Positions 47,471 through 56,055 of a stretch of DNA of 64,000 nucleotides are shown in pieces. Numbering within the stretch: position 1 is the stretch's first letter; every line of letters begins with the position of its first letter. The notes under the pieces are model-generated. The model saw only the letters and a list, made by a program, of their open reading frames with translations. It did not search any database and was not told the DNA's origin. Source of the DNA: JAHECE01 sp963780675 (GTDB lineage: Bacteria > Actinomycetota > Actinomycetes > Actinomycetales > JAHECE01); contig CAWACR010000003.1 in the NCBI GenBank assembly GCA_963780675.1, positions 1 through 64,000 on the forward strand, written 5' to 3'. The translations under genes were made by a program, and so were the position numbers.

Positions 47471-47908
47471 CTACCGCTTCTCGGCGAGCAGGTCGCGGAT
47501 CTCCTTGAGGACCACGACGTCCTCCGCCGGCGCCGCGGGGGCGGCGGCTGCCGCCTTGTCCTTGCGTGCGTTGAGTGCGTTCACCGGCATGACGACGAAC
47601 GCGTAGACGGCCAACGCCACGAGGAGGAAGTTGATGAGCGCCGTCAGCACCATGCCGGGCATGATCTGCGCGCCGTTGGCGCTGATGACCCAGATCTGGT
47701 CGAGGTTGGGCTTGCCGAAGATCGCCGCGATGAGCGGGTTGATGATCCCGTCGACGAGAGCGGTGACGATCGCTCCGAACGCCACGCCGATGACGAGGCC
47801 GACCGCGAGGTCGAGTGCGTTGCCGCGCATGATGAAGGTCTTGAAACCGCCCAGGAATCCGCCGCCGGCCTTGGCGGCCCCACCGGCCGCGTTCTTGACG
47901 TTGCTCAC
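47471..47908 (-). CDS. mscL: Large-conductance mechanosensitive channel
   Basis: 145-aa MscL, a membrane channel that opens under hypo-osmotic shock. FKTFIMRGNALDLAVGLVIG (TM1 start, RGN-x-DLAVG), VAFGAIVTALVDGIINPLIA, and TM2 MVLTALINFLLVALAVYAFV with the cytosolic helix EDVVVLKEIRDLLAEK are canonical. The N-terminus is extended by a Gly/Ala stretch. GTG 47908 follows GGGAGGCCGACTC. It belongs with the potassium transporters of this window in turgor control. Confidence 0.95.
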   Translation of the reverse strand: MSNVKNAAGGAAKAGGGFLGGFKTFIMRGNALDLAVGLVIGVAFGAIVTALVDGIINPLIAAIFGKPNLDQIWVISANGAQIMPGMVLTALINFLLVALAVYAFVVMPVNALNARKDKAAAAAPAAPAEDVVVLKEIRDLLAEKR

Positions 47909-47964
47909 GAGTCGGCCTCCCAGCCTGTCGTTCGCCGCTCCCGGCCGGCCGGCCCGGTGCGGGT

Positions 47965-48648
47965 TCACGGAGCCACGAGGACCGCGCTGAGAGGGGCCCA
48001 CTCGCTTGCTCCGGTCACGAGCCTAGCCGCCCCGGGTGTCACCGCCACGAGAAGCAGCGGCGCGGCCGAGCCCCCGACGTCGAGGATCCCGCCCGCCTCC
48101 TCCTGGGCGGTGGCCAGCACCAGCGCGGCACGGGCGAGGACGTCCGCCGGCCCGCCGCCCTCCTCCGCGGCCTGCATGAGGTCCACGCGATCGCCCGCGG
48201 CGAGGAGGCGGGCGACTCCGGCGTCGGCGAGCCTCACCGGGACCACCACGGTGCCGGCCGGGGCTCCCGCCGCGAGCCCGGGGCCGACGAGCACACCCTC
48301 AGCCATCGGGTACCCGGCGGGCAGGGCGACGGCCAACCTCCGACCCTCGGCGTCGGAGACGTCCCTGAGCGCGCCGTCGGGGGCCAGGCCGGCCGGAACG
48401 GCGCGGAGGACCAGGTCGCCAGGACCCAGGACGGCGCCGGCGTCTCGCGCCCGGGCCAGGACGACGACGCCCGTGGTGGGCGGTGGGGCCGGCCGCACCT
48501 CGTCGAGGGCAACGATCGTCGCCAACCCGAGGGCGAGGGCTGCGACGAGGTGCCGGCGTCGCCACCACCACACGCGAAGTCGGCGTCGCAGGCGACGGCG
48601 GGAAGCGATGCCCGTGCGCGGGTCGGTCGGGGTGTCGGGGCGAGGCAC
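47965..48648 (-). CDS. SAF-domain protein, CpaB/RcpC-like
   Basis: 227 aa: a very basic start (RRRLRRRLRVWWWRRR), one membrane anchor (HLVAALALGLATIVAL), and an extracytoplasmic SAF domain (VVVLARARDAGAVLGPGDLV, VSDAEGRRLAVALPAGYPMA) followed by a CpaB-type C-terminus (VVVPVRLADAGVARLLAAGD, RVDLM). CpaB proteins help assemble Flp/Tad pili; no tad genes are in the window, so the exact role is open. ATG 48648 chosen. Downstream of FmdB by 132 bases on the same strand. Confidence 0.78.
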   Translation of the reverse strand: MPRPDTPTDPRTGIASRRRLRRRLRVWWWRRRHLVAALALGLATIVALDEVRPAPPPTTGVVVLARARDAGAVLGPGDLVLRAVPAGLAPDGALRDVSDAEGRRLAVALPAGYPMAEGVLVGPGLAAGAPAGTVVVPVRLADAGVARLLAAGDRVDLMQAAEEGGGPADVLARAALVLATAQEEAGGILDVGGSAAPLLLVAVTPGAARLVTGASEWAPLSAVLVAP

Positions 48649-48780
48649 GGCGGCACGCTAGGCCGGAGCCGTGGGTGCGGGCCGCCGTCGGCGGTCGGGC
48701 GGTGGACGGGGCGCCGCCACCGGCGCCTGGGGAGGAGCCGTGAGGTGCGAACCGGCCGTGTCGGACCAGCCCCGGGATGG

Positions 48781-49173
48781 TCAGCTGCCGCCGGCCGCCG
48801 GCTTCGCAGCCGGAGCGGGTGACGTCGTGCTGCTCCCGGATCCTGCCGATGCGCCGGCGGACCCGCCGGACGACGGCGGGGCCGCGGACCCGGAGCCCTG
48901 AGGACCCGGATTCGGAGGACCCGGATTCGGAGGACCCGGATTCGGAGGACCCGCGGAGCCCGTGCCCTTGGTCTTCGCCTTGCCCGTGGCATTGGCGCGG
49001 GAGTCGGTCCGGTAGAAGCCGGACCCCTTGAACACCACACCGACCGGGGAGAAGACCTTGCGCAGGCTCTCCTGTTCGCACTGGGGGCACACCGTGAGGG
49101 CGTCGTCGCTGAAAGACTGCCGGATGTCGAAGGCGTGCTCGCACGCAGAGCACGCGTAGGCGTAGGTCGGCAC
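48781..49173 (-). CDS. FmdB-type zinc-ribbon protein with repeat tail
   Basis: 130 aa. The first 55 residues are the FmdB ribbon: MPTYAYACSACEHAFDIRQS with CxxC, CPQCEQESLRKVFSPVGVVF with the second CxxC, and GSGFYRTDSRA. FmdB proteins are small zinc-ribbon regulators of unclear function. The remaining 75 residues are low-complexity (Gly, Pro, Ser, Ala), including four PPNPG-like units encoded by a 15-bp tandem repeat (48901-48953). ATG 49173 follows TGGAGGTTCTGCC. Confidence 0.88.
   Translation of the reverse strand: MPTYAYACSACEHAFDIRQSFSDDALTVCPQCEQESLRKVFSPVGVVFKGSGFYRTDSRANATGKAKTKGTGSAGPPNPGPPNPGPPNPGPQGSGSAAPPSSGGSAGASAGSGSSTTSPAPAAKPAAGGS
48901..48953. repeat. 15-bp tandem repeat in the FmdB gene
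   Basis: AGGACCCGGATTCGG occurs three times in a row plus a partial fourth copy. It encodes PPNPG on the minus strand; length change here would stay in frame. Confidence 0.85.
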
Positions 49174-49313
49174 GGCAGAACCTCCACGGCATGAAGTCGT
49201 CCGGACCAGCGCGCCGTCGTCCGCGCCGCTGGCACTCTCGGGTATCGAGTGCCAATCGTACTCCGCCCGCGTGTGTGTCGTCCGGTGCGGACCTGGCGGA
49301 TACCCTCGGAGGC

Positions 49314-51944
49314 GTGCCTGCCAGTCCTCGGCGACCCGTCCTGCGCGCCGTCGTGCTCGTGATCGCTGTCGTGCTCGTCGTGGCGTTCGCCGTCACTGCG
49401 GCGTCGGCGCTGCTCCTCGTGCGGCGCCCGTTGCCGACCCTCGGCGGCGAGGTGAGCGTCGAGGGACTGCGCGCCGACGTCGAGGTGCTCCGTGACGACC
49501 GCGGGGTGCCCCAGGTCTACGCGGACAGCACGGACGACCTCTTCCGGGCCCAGGGCTACGTCCACGCCCAGGACCGGTTCTTCGAGATGGACTACCGCCG
49601 GCACGTCACCGCCGGCCGCCTGGCGGAGCTCGTCGGCGAGGACGCCGAGGCGCTCGCCTCGGATGCCGCGGTGCGGACCCTGGGGTGGCGCCGGGTCGCC
49701 GAGCAAGAGGTGAGCCTGCTCAGCCCGCAGGCGCGGGGGATCCTCGAGGCCTACGCCGACGGCGTGAACGACTACCTCGCCTCCCGGGAGGCGAGCAGGC
49801 TCGGCGTCGAGTACTCGGTGCTCGGGCTGACCCGTGATCTCGCCGAGATCGAGCCGTGGACCCCGGTCGACTCGCTCGCCTGGCTCAAGGCCGTCGCGTG
49901 GGAGATGCGCAGCAACGCCGCGGACGAGCTCGAGCGCGCGGCGGTGTACGACCTCGTCGGGGACGTCGCGCGCGTCGAGGACCTCTTCCCCGCCTACCCC
50001 GAGGACATCAACCCGACCGTCCTCGCTGCCGGCACCGTCGGCACGGTGACGGCACCGGTGCGTGTCGCCGCAGACACGGGCGACGGTGAGCCCATCGGTG
50101 CCTTCATCGCCCTGGGTGGCGGCGCGGGTCTCGCCGCGCTCCGGGCGGCCGGTGAGACGCTCGACGCCGTGCCCGACCTGCTCGGGGCCGGCGACCAGGT
50201 CGGCGCGAACGCCTGGGCCGTCTCCGGCGACCTCACCGGCGGGGCTCCCGTCCTCGCCGTCGACCCCCACGTCACGGTCTCGGCACCCTCGCCCTGGTAC
50301 CAGGCGGGCCTGCACTGCCGCGCGGTCGGGACCGACTGCCCGTACGACGTGGCCGGGATCGGCTTCGCGGGCGTCCCCGGGGTGTTCATGGGCCACAACG
50401 GCGACCTGGCGTGGGCGCTCTCCGCCCTCCCGGCCGACGTCAGCGACTTCTTCGTCGAGCGTGTGCCCGACGGCGAGACGTACGTCAAGGACGGCGAGCG
50501 GCAGCCGATCCAGGAGCGCACCGAGACGATCACGGTCAACGGCGGCGACGACGTCCGGCTCACGATCCGGTCCACCGAGCACGGCCCGATCGTGTCCGAC
50601 CCCCTGCCGGTGATGGACGACGCGGGCACGCCCGAGGACGGCGCCGGCGGCGTCGGGCTCCGCGGGTACGCCGTCGCCCTCGGCTGGACCGCGGCGACGG
50701 CGGGTCGCACCCTCGATGCGCTCCTCGCCCTGAACCGGGCGTCGGACGCCGGCGATGTCGCGGCCGCGGCCGCGGACCTCGGTGCGCCCGCGCAGGGCAT
50801 CGTCTTCGCGACGACGGCCGGCGACATCGGCTACCAGGCGGCGGGCAGAGTCCCGCAGCGCCTGGACGTGACCGGCTGGCCCCTACCGTCGGACGGCAGC
50901 TGGCCCCGGCCGGGCTGGGACTCGCTCTACGACTGGCAGGGCGTCCTCGACGCCCCCGACCTCCCCGCGGCGACCAACCCCGCCGAGGGGTACCTCGTGG
51001 CGGCGAACCAGGCCGTCCTGCCGGCGGGGGAGGGCCCGCACCTCACCGATGACTGGGACGCCGGCTATCGCGCCCAGCGGATCGGTGCGCTGCTCGACGA
51101 GGCGGTCGCGGGCGGGGGGCCCCTCACCGCGGCGACGATGTCGGCGATCCAGTCGGACTCCACCAGCCCCTACGCCGAGCTGCTGGTGCCCTACCTCCTG
51201 CGCGTCGAGGTCGAGGACGCCTTCGTGGCCGAGGGCGTCGACCTCCTCCGGTCCTGGGACTACGCCCAGGTGCGGGACTCCGCGGCCGCCGCGTACTTCG
51301 CCGCGGTATGGGCGAACGTCCTGCGGCTGACCTTCTGGGACGACGTCCCCGAGAGCGTCCAGCCGGACGGCGGGAGCCGATGGCTCGAGGTGGTCCGCGG
51401 CCTGCTCGAGGACCCGCAGAACCCCTGGTGGGACGACCGCACCACGGTCAACGTGGTGGAGAGCCGGGACGAGGTCCTGAGCAAGGCCCTGACCAACGCC
51501 CGGCTGCAGCTGACGGCCGCGATCGGCAAGGACCCGACCCGGTGGCAGTGGTCCACGCTGCACGTCGCCGCGCCGCAGCACCCGGTCTTCGGTGACACCG
51601 AGAACCAGGCGCTCGTCCGTGCCCTCATGAACCCGCGGCCGCTGTCCGTCGACGGCGGCAGCTCGATCGTGCAGGCCACCGCCTGGCCGGCGCAGCACTG
51701 GGAAGGCGAGTTCCCCGCCTTCGACGTCGAGGCGATGCCGTCGGCCCGCCTGGTCGTCGACCTGGGCGACCTCGACGCGTCGACCTGGGTGAACGCGGCC
51801 GGGAACTCGGGCCACCCCGGCTCGTCCCACTACACCGACCAGTTCGCGGCGTGGGTCGACGGCGAGACCTTCCCGTGGCCGTTCACGCAGGACGCGGTGC
51901 GTTCGTCGGCGGCCGACACGCTCCGCCTCGTCCCCGAGGAGTGA
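49314..51944 (+). CDS. Penicillin-acylase-family (Ntn-hydrolase) protein with Ala at the nucleophile
   Basis: 876 aa with an N-terminal membrane anchor or signal (VLRAVVLVIAVVLVVAFAVT). Family marks are DDRGVPQVYADSTDDLFRAQ, GYVHAQDRFFEMDYRRHVTA, DPHVTVSAPSPWYQAGLHC, GFAGVPGVFMGHNGDLAWAL and NSGHPGSSHYTDQFAAWVDG. These enzymes cut themselves before a Ser (GSNxW) that becomes the catalytic N-terminal nucleophile. Here the site reads VGANAWAVSGDL; codon 50205-50207 is GCG, Ala298. So either this protein is inactive and uncut, or a TCG-to-GCG error or change is present. GTG 49314, with TACCCT -10-like just upstream, may be leaderless. Confidence 0.85.
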   Translation: MPASPRRPVLRAVVLVIAVVLVVAFAVTAASALLLVRRPLPTLGGEVSVEGLRADVEVLRDDRGVPQVYADSTDDLFRAQGYVHAQDRFFEMDYRRHVTAGRLAELVGEDAEALASDAAVRTLGWRRVAEQEVSLLSPQARGILEAYADGVNDYLASREASRLGVEYSVLGLTRDLAEIEPWTPVDSLAWLKAVAWEMRSNAADELERAAVYDLVGDVARVEDLFPAYPEDINPTVLAAGTVGTVTAPVRVAADTGDGEPIGAFIALGGGAGLAALRAAGETLDAVPDLLGAGDQVGANAWAVSGDLTGGAPVLAVDPHVTVSAPSPWYQAGLHCRAVGTDCPYDVAGIGFAGVPGVFMGHNGDLAWALSALPADVSDFFVERVPDGETYVKDGERQPIQERTETITVNGGDDVRLTIRSTEHGPIVSDPLPVMDDAGTPEDGAGGVGLRGYAVALGWTAATAGRTLDALLALNRASDAGDVAAAAADLGAPAQGIVFATTAGDIGYQAAGRVPQRLDVTGWPLPSDGSWPRPGWDSLYDWQGVLDAPDLPAATNPAEGYLVAANQAVLPAGEGPHLTDDWDAGYRAQRIGALLDEAVAGGGPLTAATMSAIQSDSTSPYAELLVPYLLRVEVEDAFVAEGVDLLRSWDYAQVRDSAAAAYFAAVWANVLRLTFWDDVPESVQPDGGSRWLEVVRGLLEDPQNPWWDDRTTVNVVESRDEVLSKALTNARLQLTAAIGKDPTRWQWSTLHVAAPQHPVFGDTENQALVRALMNPRPLSVDGGSSIVQATAWPAQHWEGEFPAFDVEAMPSARLVVDLGDLDASTWVNAAGNSGHPGSSHYTDQFAAWVDGETFPWPFTQDAVRSSAADTLRLVPEE

Positions 51945-51992
51945 GGCGCCTCGAGCTTCGCGGGTGCGCTCGCGGGTCGACCGCTGCCCGGC

Positions 51993-52610
51993 TCAGCCGA
52001 TGCGCCACCACCGGGTCGGCGTCGTCACGGCGTCCACCGGGACGTCGTGGATGTCGCGAGGCAGGGGCGCCGAGAGGTACTCCTCGTCGTAGATGACGGC
52101 GAGGACCGTCGCGTCGGGACGTGCGTGCAGGAGCGCGCGGTCGTACCACCCGCCGCCCTGCCCTAGCCGGATACCCGTCCGGTCGATCGCCAGCGCGGGC
52201 GTGACGATGACGTCGGCCTCGGCGAGGACCTCGGCCTCGTAGGCCGTCCCGGACGGCTCCGGCGGCCGCCCCGGTGCCCGCACGGCGAGGTCCGCCGCGC
52301 CGTGGTAGTCCGCCCACCGCCGGCTCAGCGAGGGGCCGAGCACCGGCAGGAGCACGCGGATGCCGTGTCGGTGAAGGGCAGCCAGGAGGGGCGCGGTGCC
52401 CGGCTCGTGGGGGCGAGAGACGTACGCCGCGACGCAGCCGACGCCGTCGATCGCCTCGAGCGCGACGTCGGAGAGGTCTTCCGCGAGGTTCGCGCACTCG
52501 CGGGGGCTGCGCGTGCGCCGCGCCTGCCGCAGGTGCGCCCTGAGGGCCTCCTTCGCGTCGAGGACTCCGAGCCCGGACACGTCGGGGAGATGACTCGTCA
52601 TTGAGGTCAT
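51993..52610 (-). CDS. 5-formyltetrahydrofolate cyclo-ligase
   Basis: 205-aa ATP-dependent enzyme that converts 5-formyl-THF to 5,10-methenyl-THF. DAKEALRAHLRQARRTRSPR is the N-terminal helix, VAAYVSRPHEPGTAPLLAAL the substrate strand, and DRTGIRLGQGGGWYDRALLH the ATP/Mg loop (family RxGxGGGYYDR). ATG 52610 chosen; ATG 52601 is possible. It is divergent from glp, 92 bases apart; this neighbour is commonly found at the actinobacterial glp locus. Confidence 0.92.
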   Translation of the reverse strand: MTSMTSHLPDVSGLGVLDAKEALRAHLRQARRTRSPRECANLAEDLSDVALEAIDGVGCVAAYVSRPHEPGTAPLLAALHRHGIRVLLPVLGPSLSRRWADYHGAADLAVRAPGRPPEPSGTAYEAEVLAEADVIVTPALAIDRTGIRLGQGGGWYDRALLHARPDATVLAVIYDEEYLSAPLPRDIHDVPVDAVTTPTRWWRIG

Positions 52611-52702
52611 GACGCCAGTGTCGCAAACCTGCGCCGATGGGTCCACGCGCACGCGCGGGCGTGGGCACGCCGGTTGCGCCGGGTCGATAGCCTGCCCTCA
52701 TC

Positions 52703-53908
52703 ATGAGGACCGTCAACGACTTCCTGGCCGCCTGCCTCGAGCTCGTGGGCCCCCTGCCGCCGCTCGACGTCGTCCTCCACGACGCGGTCCGCTGCATCCT
52801 CGCCACCGACGTCCTCGCGACCGACGACCTCCCGGCCGCCGACGTCGCGGCGTGCGACGGCTACGCCGTCCGGGCCGCCGACCTCCTCCCGGACGGCGTC
52901 GCCCGGCTTCGCGTCATCGCCGACGTCGAGTCCGGCTCGCGTGACCCGGGCCGGATCGTGCCCGGAAGCGCCTTCCGGATCGCCTCGGGCGGGCCGGTGC
53001 CGGCCGGGGCCGATGCCGTCGTGCCGGTCCAGGACACCGACCGCGGGGCGGCCGTCGTCGCCGTCCGCGGCCACGTGCCCGCCGGCGCCAACCTGCGCCT
53101 GCGCGCGGAGGACCTGAGCGTCGGGGAGGTGGTCCTCCCCGCCGGCGTCCGCGTCGGACCGCGACAGATCGGCCTGCTCGCGGCGGCCGGGCTCGGGCGG
53201 GTTCCGGTGCACCCGCGCCCGCGCGTCGTCGTCGTCCCCGTGGGGAACGACCTCGTCGAGGCCGGGCGAGGCTCGCGGGTCGGGAAGGTCTTCGACGCGA
53301 ACGGGCACGCACTCGCCTCCGCGGTCCAGGACTGCGACGCCGCGGTCTTCCGGGTGGGCGCCGTCCCGGACGAGCGCGGGCCCCTGCGCGTGACCCTCGA
53401 GGACCAGATGGTCCGGGCCGACCTCCTCATCGTCACCGGCGGGTTGAGCGTGGGCCGCGAGGACACCGTGAAGGACGTGCTCACCCCGCTCGGCACGGTG
53501 CGCTTCGACGACGTCGCGATCGCGCCCGGCCGGCAGGTGGGCCTGGGGCTCGTGGGGGACGGCATCCCGGTGGTCGCCCTGCCGGGGCTGCCGGTGGCGG
53601 CGCAGATCGGCTTCGAGGTGTTCGTCCGGCCGATGCTGCGGGCGATGGCGGGCGAGCCGGAGCTGTTCCGTCCGTCGTTGCCGGCCGCGGCCCTGCAGGC
53701 GTGGCGCTCCCCGGCGGGGCGCCGCGAGTTCGTGCCGGTGACGCTGAGCGGCTCGCCGGACGAGGGCTACCGGCTGCGACCGACGGGGATCCCCGAGCGC
53801 CCGACGCTCAGCGCCCTCGCCCGGGCCAACGCGCTCGCGGTCGTCCCCGAGGAGACGGACCGTGTCGGGCTCGGTGACGTGCTCCACTGCCTGGTCCTCG
53901 ACGGGTGA
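52703..53908 (+). CDS. glp: Gephyrin-like molybdotransferase-family protein Glp (MoeA paralogue)
   Basis: 401-aa MoeA-fold protein. RTVNDFLAACLELVGPLPPL, DVAACDGYAVRAADL (MoeA DGYA), RIASGGPVPAGADAVVPVQD and DLLIVTGGLSVGREDTVKDV are clear. The molybdate-insertion site is altered: GGLSVGRED for GGVSVGDYD and LPGLPVAAQIGFEVF for LPGNPVA. In Corynebacterium the paralogue Glp binds FtsZ and works with the membrane protein GlpR in division; the GNAT and GlpR/SepX-like genes directly downstream give the same arrangement. A residual molybdopterin role cannot be excluded. ATG 52703. Confidence 0.82.
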   Translation: MRTVNDFLAACLELVGPLPPLDVVLHDAVRCILATDVLATDDLPAADVAACDGYAVRAADLLPDGVARLRVIADVESGSRDPGRIVPGSAFRIASGGPVPAGADAVVPVQDTDRGAAVVAVRGHVPAGANLRLRAEDLSVGEVVLPAGVRVGPRQIGLLAAAGLGRVPVHPRPRVVVVPVGNDLVEAGRGSRVGKVFDANGHALASAVQDCDAAVFRVGAVPDERGPLRVTLEDQMVRADLLIVTGGLSVGREDTVKDVLTPLGTVRFDDVAIAPGRQVGLGLVGDGIPVVALPGLPVAAQIGFEVFVRPMLRAMAGEPELFRPSLPAAALQAWRSPAGRREFVPVTLSGSPDEGYRLRPTGIPERPTLSALARANALAVVPEETDRVGLGDVLHCLVLDG

Positions 53909-53947
53909 GGTCGTGATGAGGCGCCGTCCGAGGGGTGGTCGGGACCG

Positions 53948-54553
53948 GTGAGCGCCTGGCCGGTGGTGCTCCGGGACGGCCCGCTCGCGCTGCGGCCGCT
54001 GCGCCGTCGGGACCGGGCGGCGTGGGTGCGCCTGCGGCTCGAGAACGCCGCGTGGCTGGACCCGTGGGAGGCGACTGCGCCGGACCCGACTCACCCCGCC
54101 CTGCCGTTCGGGGCGTTCGTCGCGGAGCTCCGTCGCGAGGCGCGCGCCGGCCGGAGCTACCCGTTCGCGATCGACTACCGCGGGCGCCTCGTGGGTCAGC
54201 TGACGGTCTCCGGCATCACGTCCGGTTCCCTGTGCTCGGCGTCGATCGGGTACTGGGTGGCCGAGGCGGTGGCCGGCCGTGGGATCGCGCCCACGGCGGT
54301 GGCCCTCGCCACCGACCACTGCTGGGTCGAGGCCGGCCTGCACCGGATGGAGATCAACATCCGGCCCGAGAACGCGGCCAGCCTGCGCGTGGTCGCGAAG
54401 CTCGGCTTCCGGGACGAGGGGCTGCGGCGGCGCTACCTGCACGTCGACGGCGAGTGGCGGGACCACCGCACGTTCGCCCTGACCGCCGAGGAGGTCCCGG
54501 GCGGGCTCCTGCGGCGCTGGCACGAGTCGGGCGCCCGGTCCCCGCTGACCTGA
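53948..54553 (+). CDS. GNAT acetyltransferase, RimJ/RimL-like
   Basis: 201-aa N-acetyltransferase. LALRPLRRRDRAAWVRLRLE, LVGQLTVSGITSGSLCSASI, GYWVAEAVAGRGIAPTAVAL (acetyl-CoA loop, here AGRGIA), HRMEINIRPENAASLRVVAK and LGFRDEGLRRRYLHVDGEWR match the RimJ family that acetylates ribosomal-protein N-termini or other amines. GTG 53948 follows GAGGGGTGG. It lies 39 bases after glp, in the usual glp-rimJ-glpR order, so the three are probably co-transcribed. Confidence 0.88.
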   Translation: MSAWPVVLRDGPLALRPLRRRDRAAWVRLRLENAAWLDPWEATAPDPTHPALPFGAFVAELRREARAGRSYPFAIDYRGRLVGQLTVSGITSGSLCSASIGYWVAEAVAGRGIAPTAVALATDHCWVEAGLHRMEINIRPENAASLRVVAKLGFRDEGLRRRYLHVDGEWRDHRTFALTAEEVPGGLLRRWHESGARSPLT

Positions 54554-54641
54554 CCCCCGTTCCGCGTCGGCGAGGGGGTGCCTTGCCGACACGCCGCGCC
54601 ACCTGCGCGGGGGCGCGCCTCGCACCTCCTAACGTCGGTGT

Positions 54642-55715
54642 GTGGACATCTCGGGGTACGTCGTCCTCGGGATCGTGACGCTGTTCTTCCTGTACCTCAT
54701 GCCCCAGCTGATCCGCAGCCGGCAGGACGTGGTCGACTCCCGGGTGGACGACCGCTTCTCGACGGACCTGCGGATCCTGGCCACGGCGGGCACGGTAGGG
54801 GCCCCGCCCCGACCCGTGTTCGACGACGGCGCCCCCCGCGCCTACCTGCACGACCCTCGCCTTCGGACGGAAGTGTCAGCCATGAACAGGCCAGCAGCGC
54901 TCGCCCCTCGCGCCGCCTCGTCGACGACGACGCACGGCGCCCCGGTCAGCGCGCCTCGCCCGACCCCCGCCACGGACCGGGCGCGTGCCGCCGCGCGGGT
55001 GGAGGCGTCCCGCCGCCGCAGGGCAGCGGCGCGCCGCCGCCTCGTCCTCACCCTCGTGCTGCTCGTCGCCTCGGCGGCGGCCTGGGGCGCGGTAGCCGCC
55101 GGCTTCACCGTGGCGGCCGTGGCGGTCGTCCCGACCGTGCTGCTCGCCGTCGTCCTGGTCCTCGGTCGCCGGGCGGCGGTCGCCGGTCAGCGGATCGAGC
55201 GCGCCGAGCGGGCGGCCGCGGGCCCTGCCCCCGCCCGCGTCGGCGAGGAGCCCCGGAGCGCACGCACACCACGCCCGACGCCCGCCCAGCCCCGGGTCGA
55301 GGCTCGACCCGGCGCCGGCGGCCGGTCGCACGATGCGAGCACCGAGCTCATCCCCCGCGTCGAGGGGAGCCCCTGGGCCTCGGGCCTGAGCTGGAACGGG
55401 ATGCCGACGGCGCCGGACGTCGAGGAGGTCGGCGACGACGCCGCGCCCATCGTCTCCACGGCGAGGGCCGAGGTCGCACCGACGGCCCGCGTCGCGGCGG
55501 CGGCTCAGGACCCCGCGCCCGAGGGCTCGTGGACGCCCGTTCCGGTACCTGTCCCGACCTACACGCTGAAGCCCACCGCACCGCGCCTCGACGCGGCGCC
55601 GCTCCAGCTCGACCAGCCGACGGCGCCGGCCGAGGCCGCGGCGGACGAGGCTCCCCCCGCCCGTGCCCTCGACCTCGACGCCGTCCTGAGCCGTAGGCGC
55701 GCGGCCGGGGAGTAG
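54642..55715 (+). CDS. GlpR/SepX-like division membrane protein
   Basis: 357 aa. The N-terminus is a single membrane segment (YVVLGIVTLFFLYLMPQLIR) followed by SRQDVVDSRVDDRFSTDLRI, the family's DRFS signature. A basic block (EASRRRRAAARRRLVLTLVL) introduces two more hydrophobic segments (LVLTLVLLVASAAAWGAVAA and VAVVPTVLLAVVLVLGRRA), and the C-terminal 170 residues are disordered. This architecture and position match GlpR (Corynebacterium) and SepX (Streptomyces), membrane partners of Glp and of the divisome. GTG 54642. Recognition rests on short segments plus synteny. Confidence 0.72.
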   Translation: MDISGYVVLGIVTLFFLYLMPQLIRSRQDVVDSRVDDRFSTDLRILATAGTVGAPPRPVFDDGAPRAYLHDPRLRTEVSAMNRPAALAPRAASSTTTHGAPVSAPRPTPATDRARAAARVEASRRRRAAARRRLVLTLVLLVASAAAWGAVAAGFTVAAVAVVPTVLLAVVLVLGRRAAVAGQRIERAERAAAGPAPARVGEEPRSARTPRPTPAQPRVEARPGAGGRSHDASTELIPRVEGSPWASGLSWNGMPTAPDVEEVGDDAAPIVSTARAEVAPTARVAAAAQDPAPEGSWTPVPVPVPTYTLKPTAPRLDAAPLQLDQPTAPAEAAADEAPPARALDLDAVLSRRRAAGE

Positions 55716-55811
55716 GCACCAGGGCAAGGCGGGAGGCAGGGCGGGAGGCGCACACCCGGGCGAGGAGATTCGGCCTCACCCGGCGGGGGTGCTAGTCTTC
55801 ATCCCGCTCAA

Positions 55812-55884
55812 GGGGCTGTAGCGCAATTGGTAGCGCACCTCGGTCGCATCGAGGGGGTTAGGGGTTCGAGTCCCCTCAGCTCCA
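55812..55884 (+). tRNA. tRNA-Ala (anticodon CGC)
   Basis: Acceptor GGGGCTG/CAGCTCC, D arm TAGCGCAATTGGTAGCGCA, anticodon stem CCTCG/CGAGG with loop GTCGCAT (CGC), and T arm AGGGGTTCGAGTCCCCT. A terminator follows at 55895. Confidence 0.95.
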
Positions 55885-55894
55885 CAGAAACCCG

Positions 55895-55924
55895 AAGGGG
55901 CCGGTCCGTGAGGACCGGCCCCTT
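55895..55924 (+). terminator. Intrinsic terminator after tRNA-Ala
   Basis: AAGGGGCCGGTCC (55895-55907), loop GTGA, GGACCGGCCCCTT (55912-55924), perfect 13-bp stem ending in TTT. Confidence 0.9.
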
Positions 55925-56055
55925 TCGCCTGCGAGCGGCGCTCGCGACCTCCCCCCGATGTCCGCTCCGCGGGCGAGCTCGACGGCGCCGTCGAGCTGAC
56001 CAAGGACAGGCTCACCTGGCTGGAAGGCAGCCCAGACCAGGGGTTGACTGGGCGC

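Noticed and set aside
52703..53908. Plain MoeA annotation for glp
   Set aside because: Altered molybdate-site motifs and the rimJ-glpR neighbours favour the Glp paralogue, although the fold is the same.
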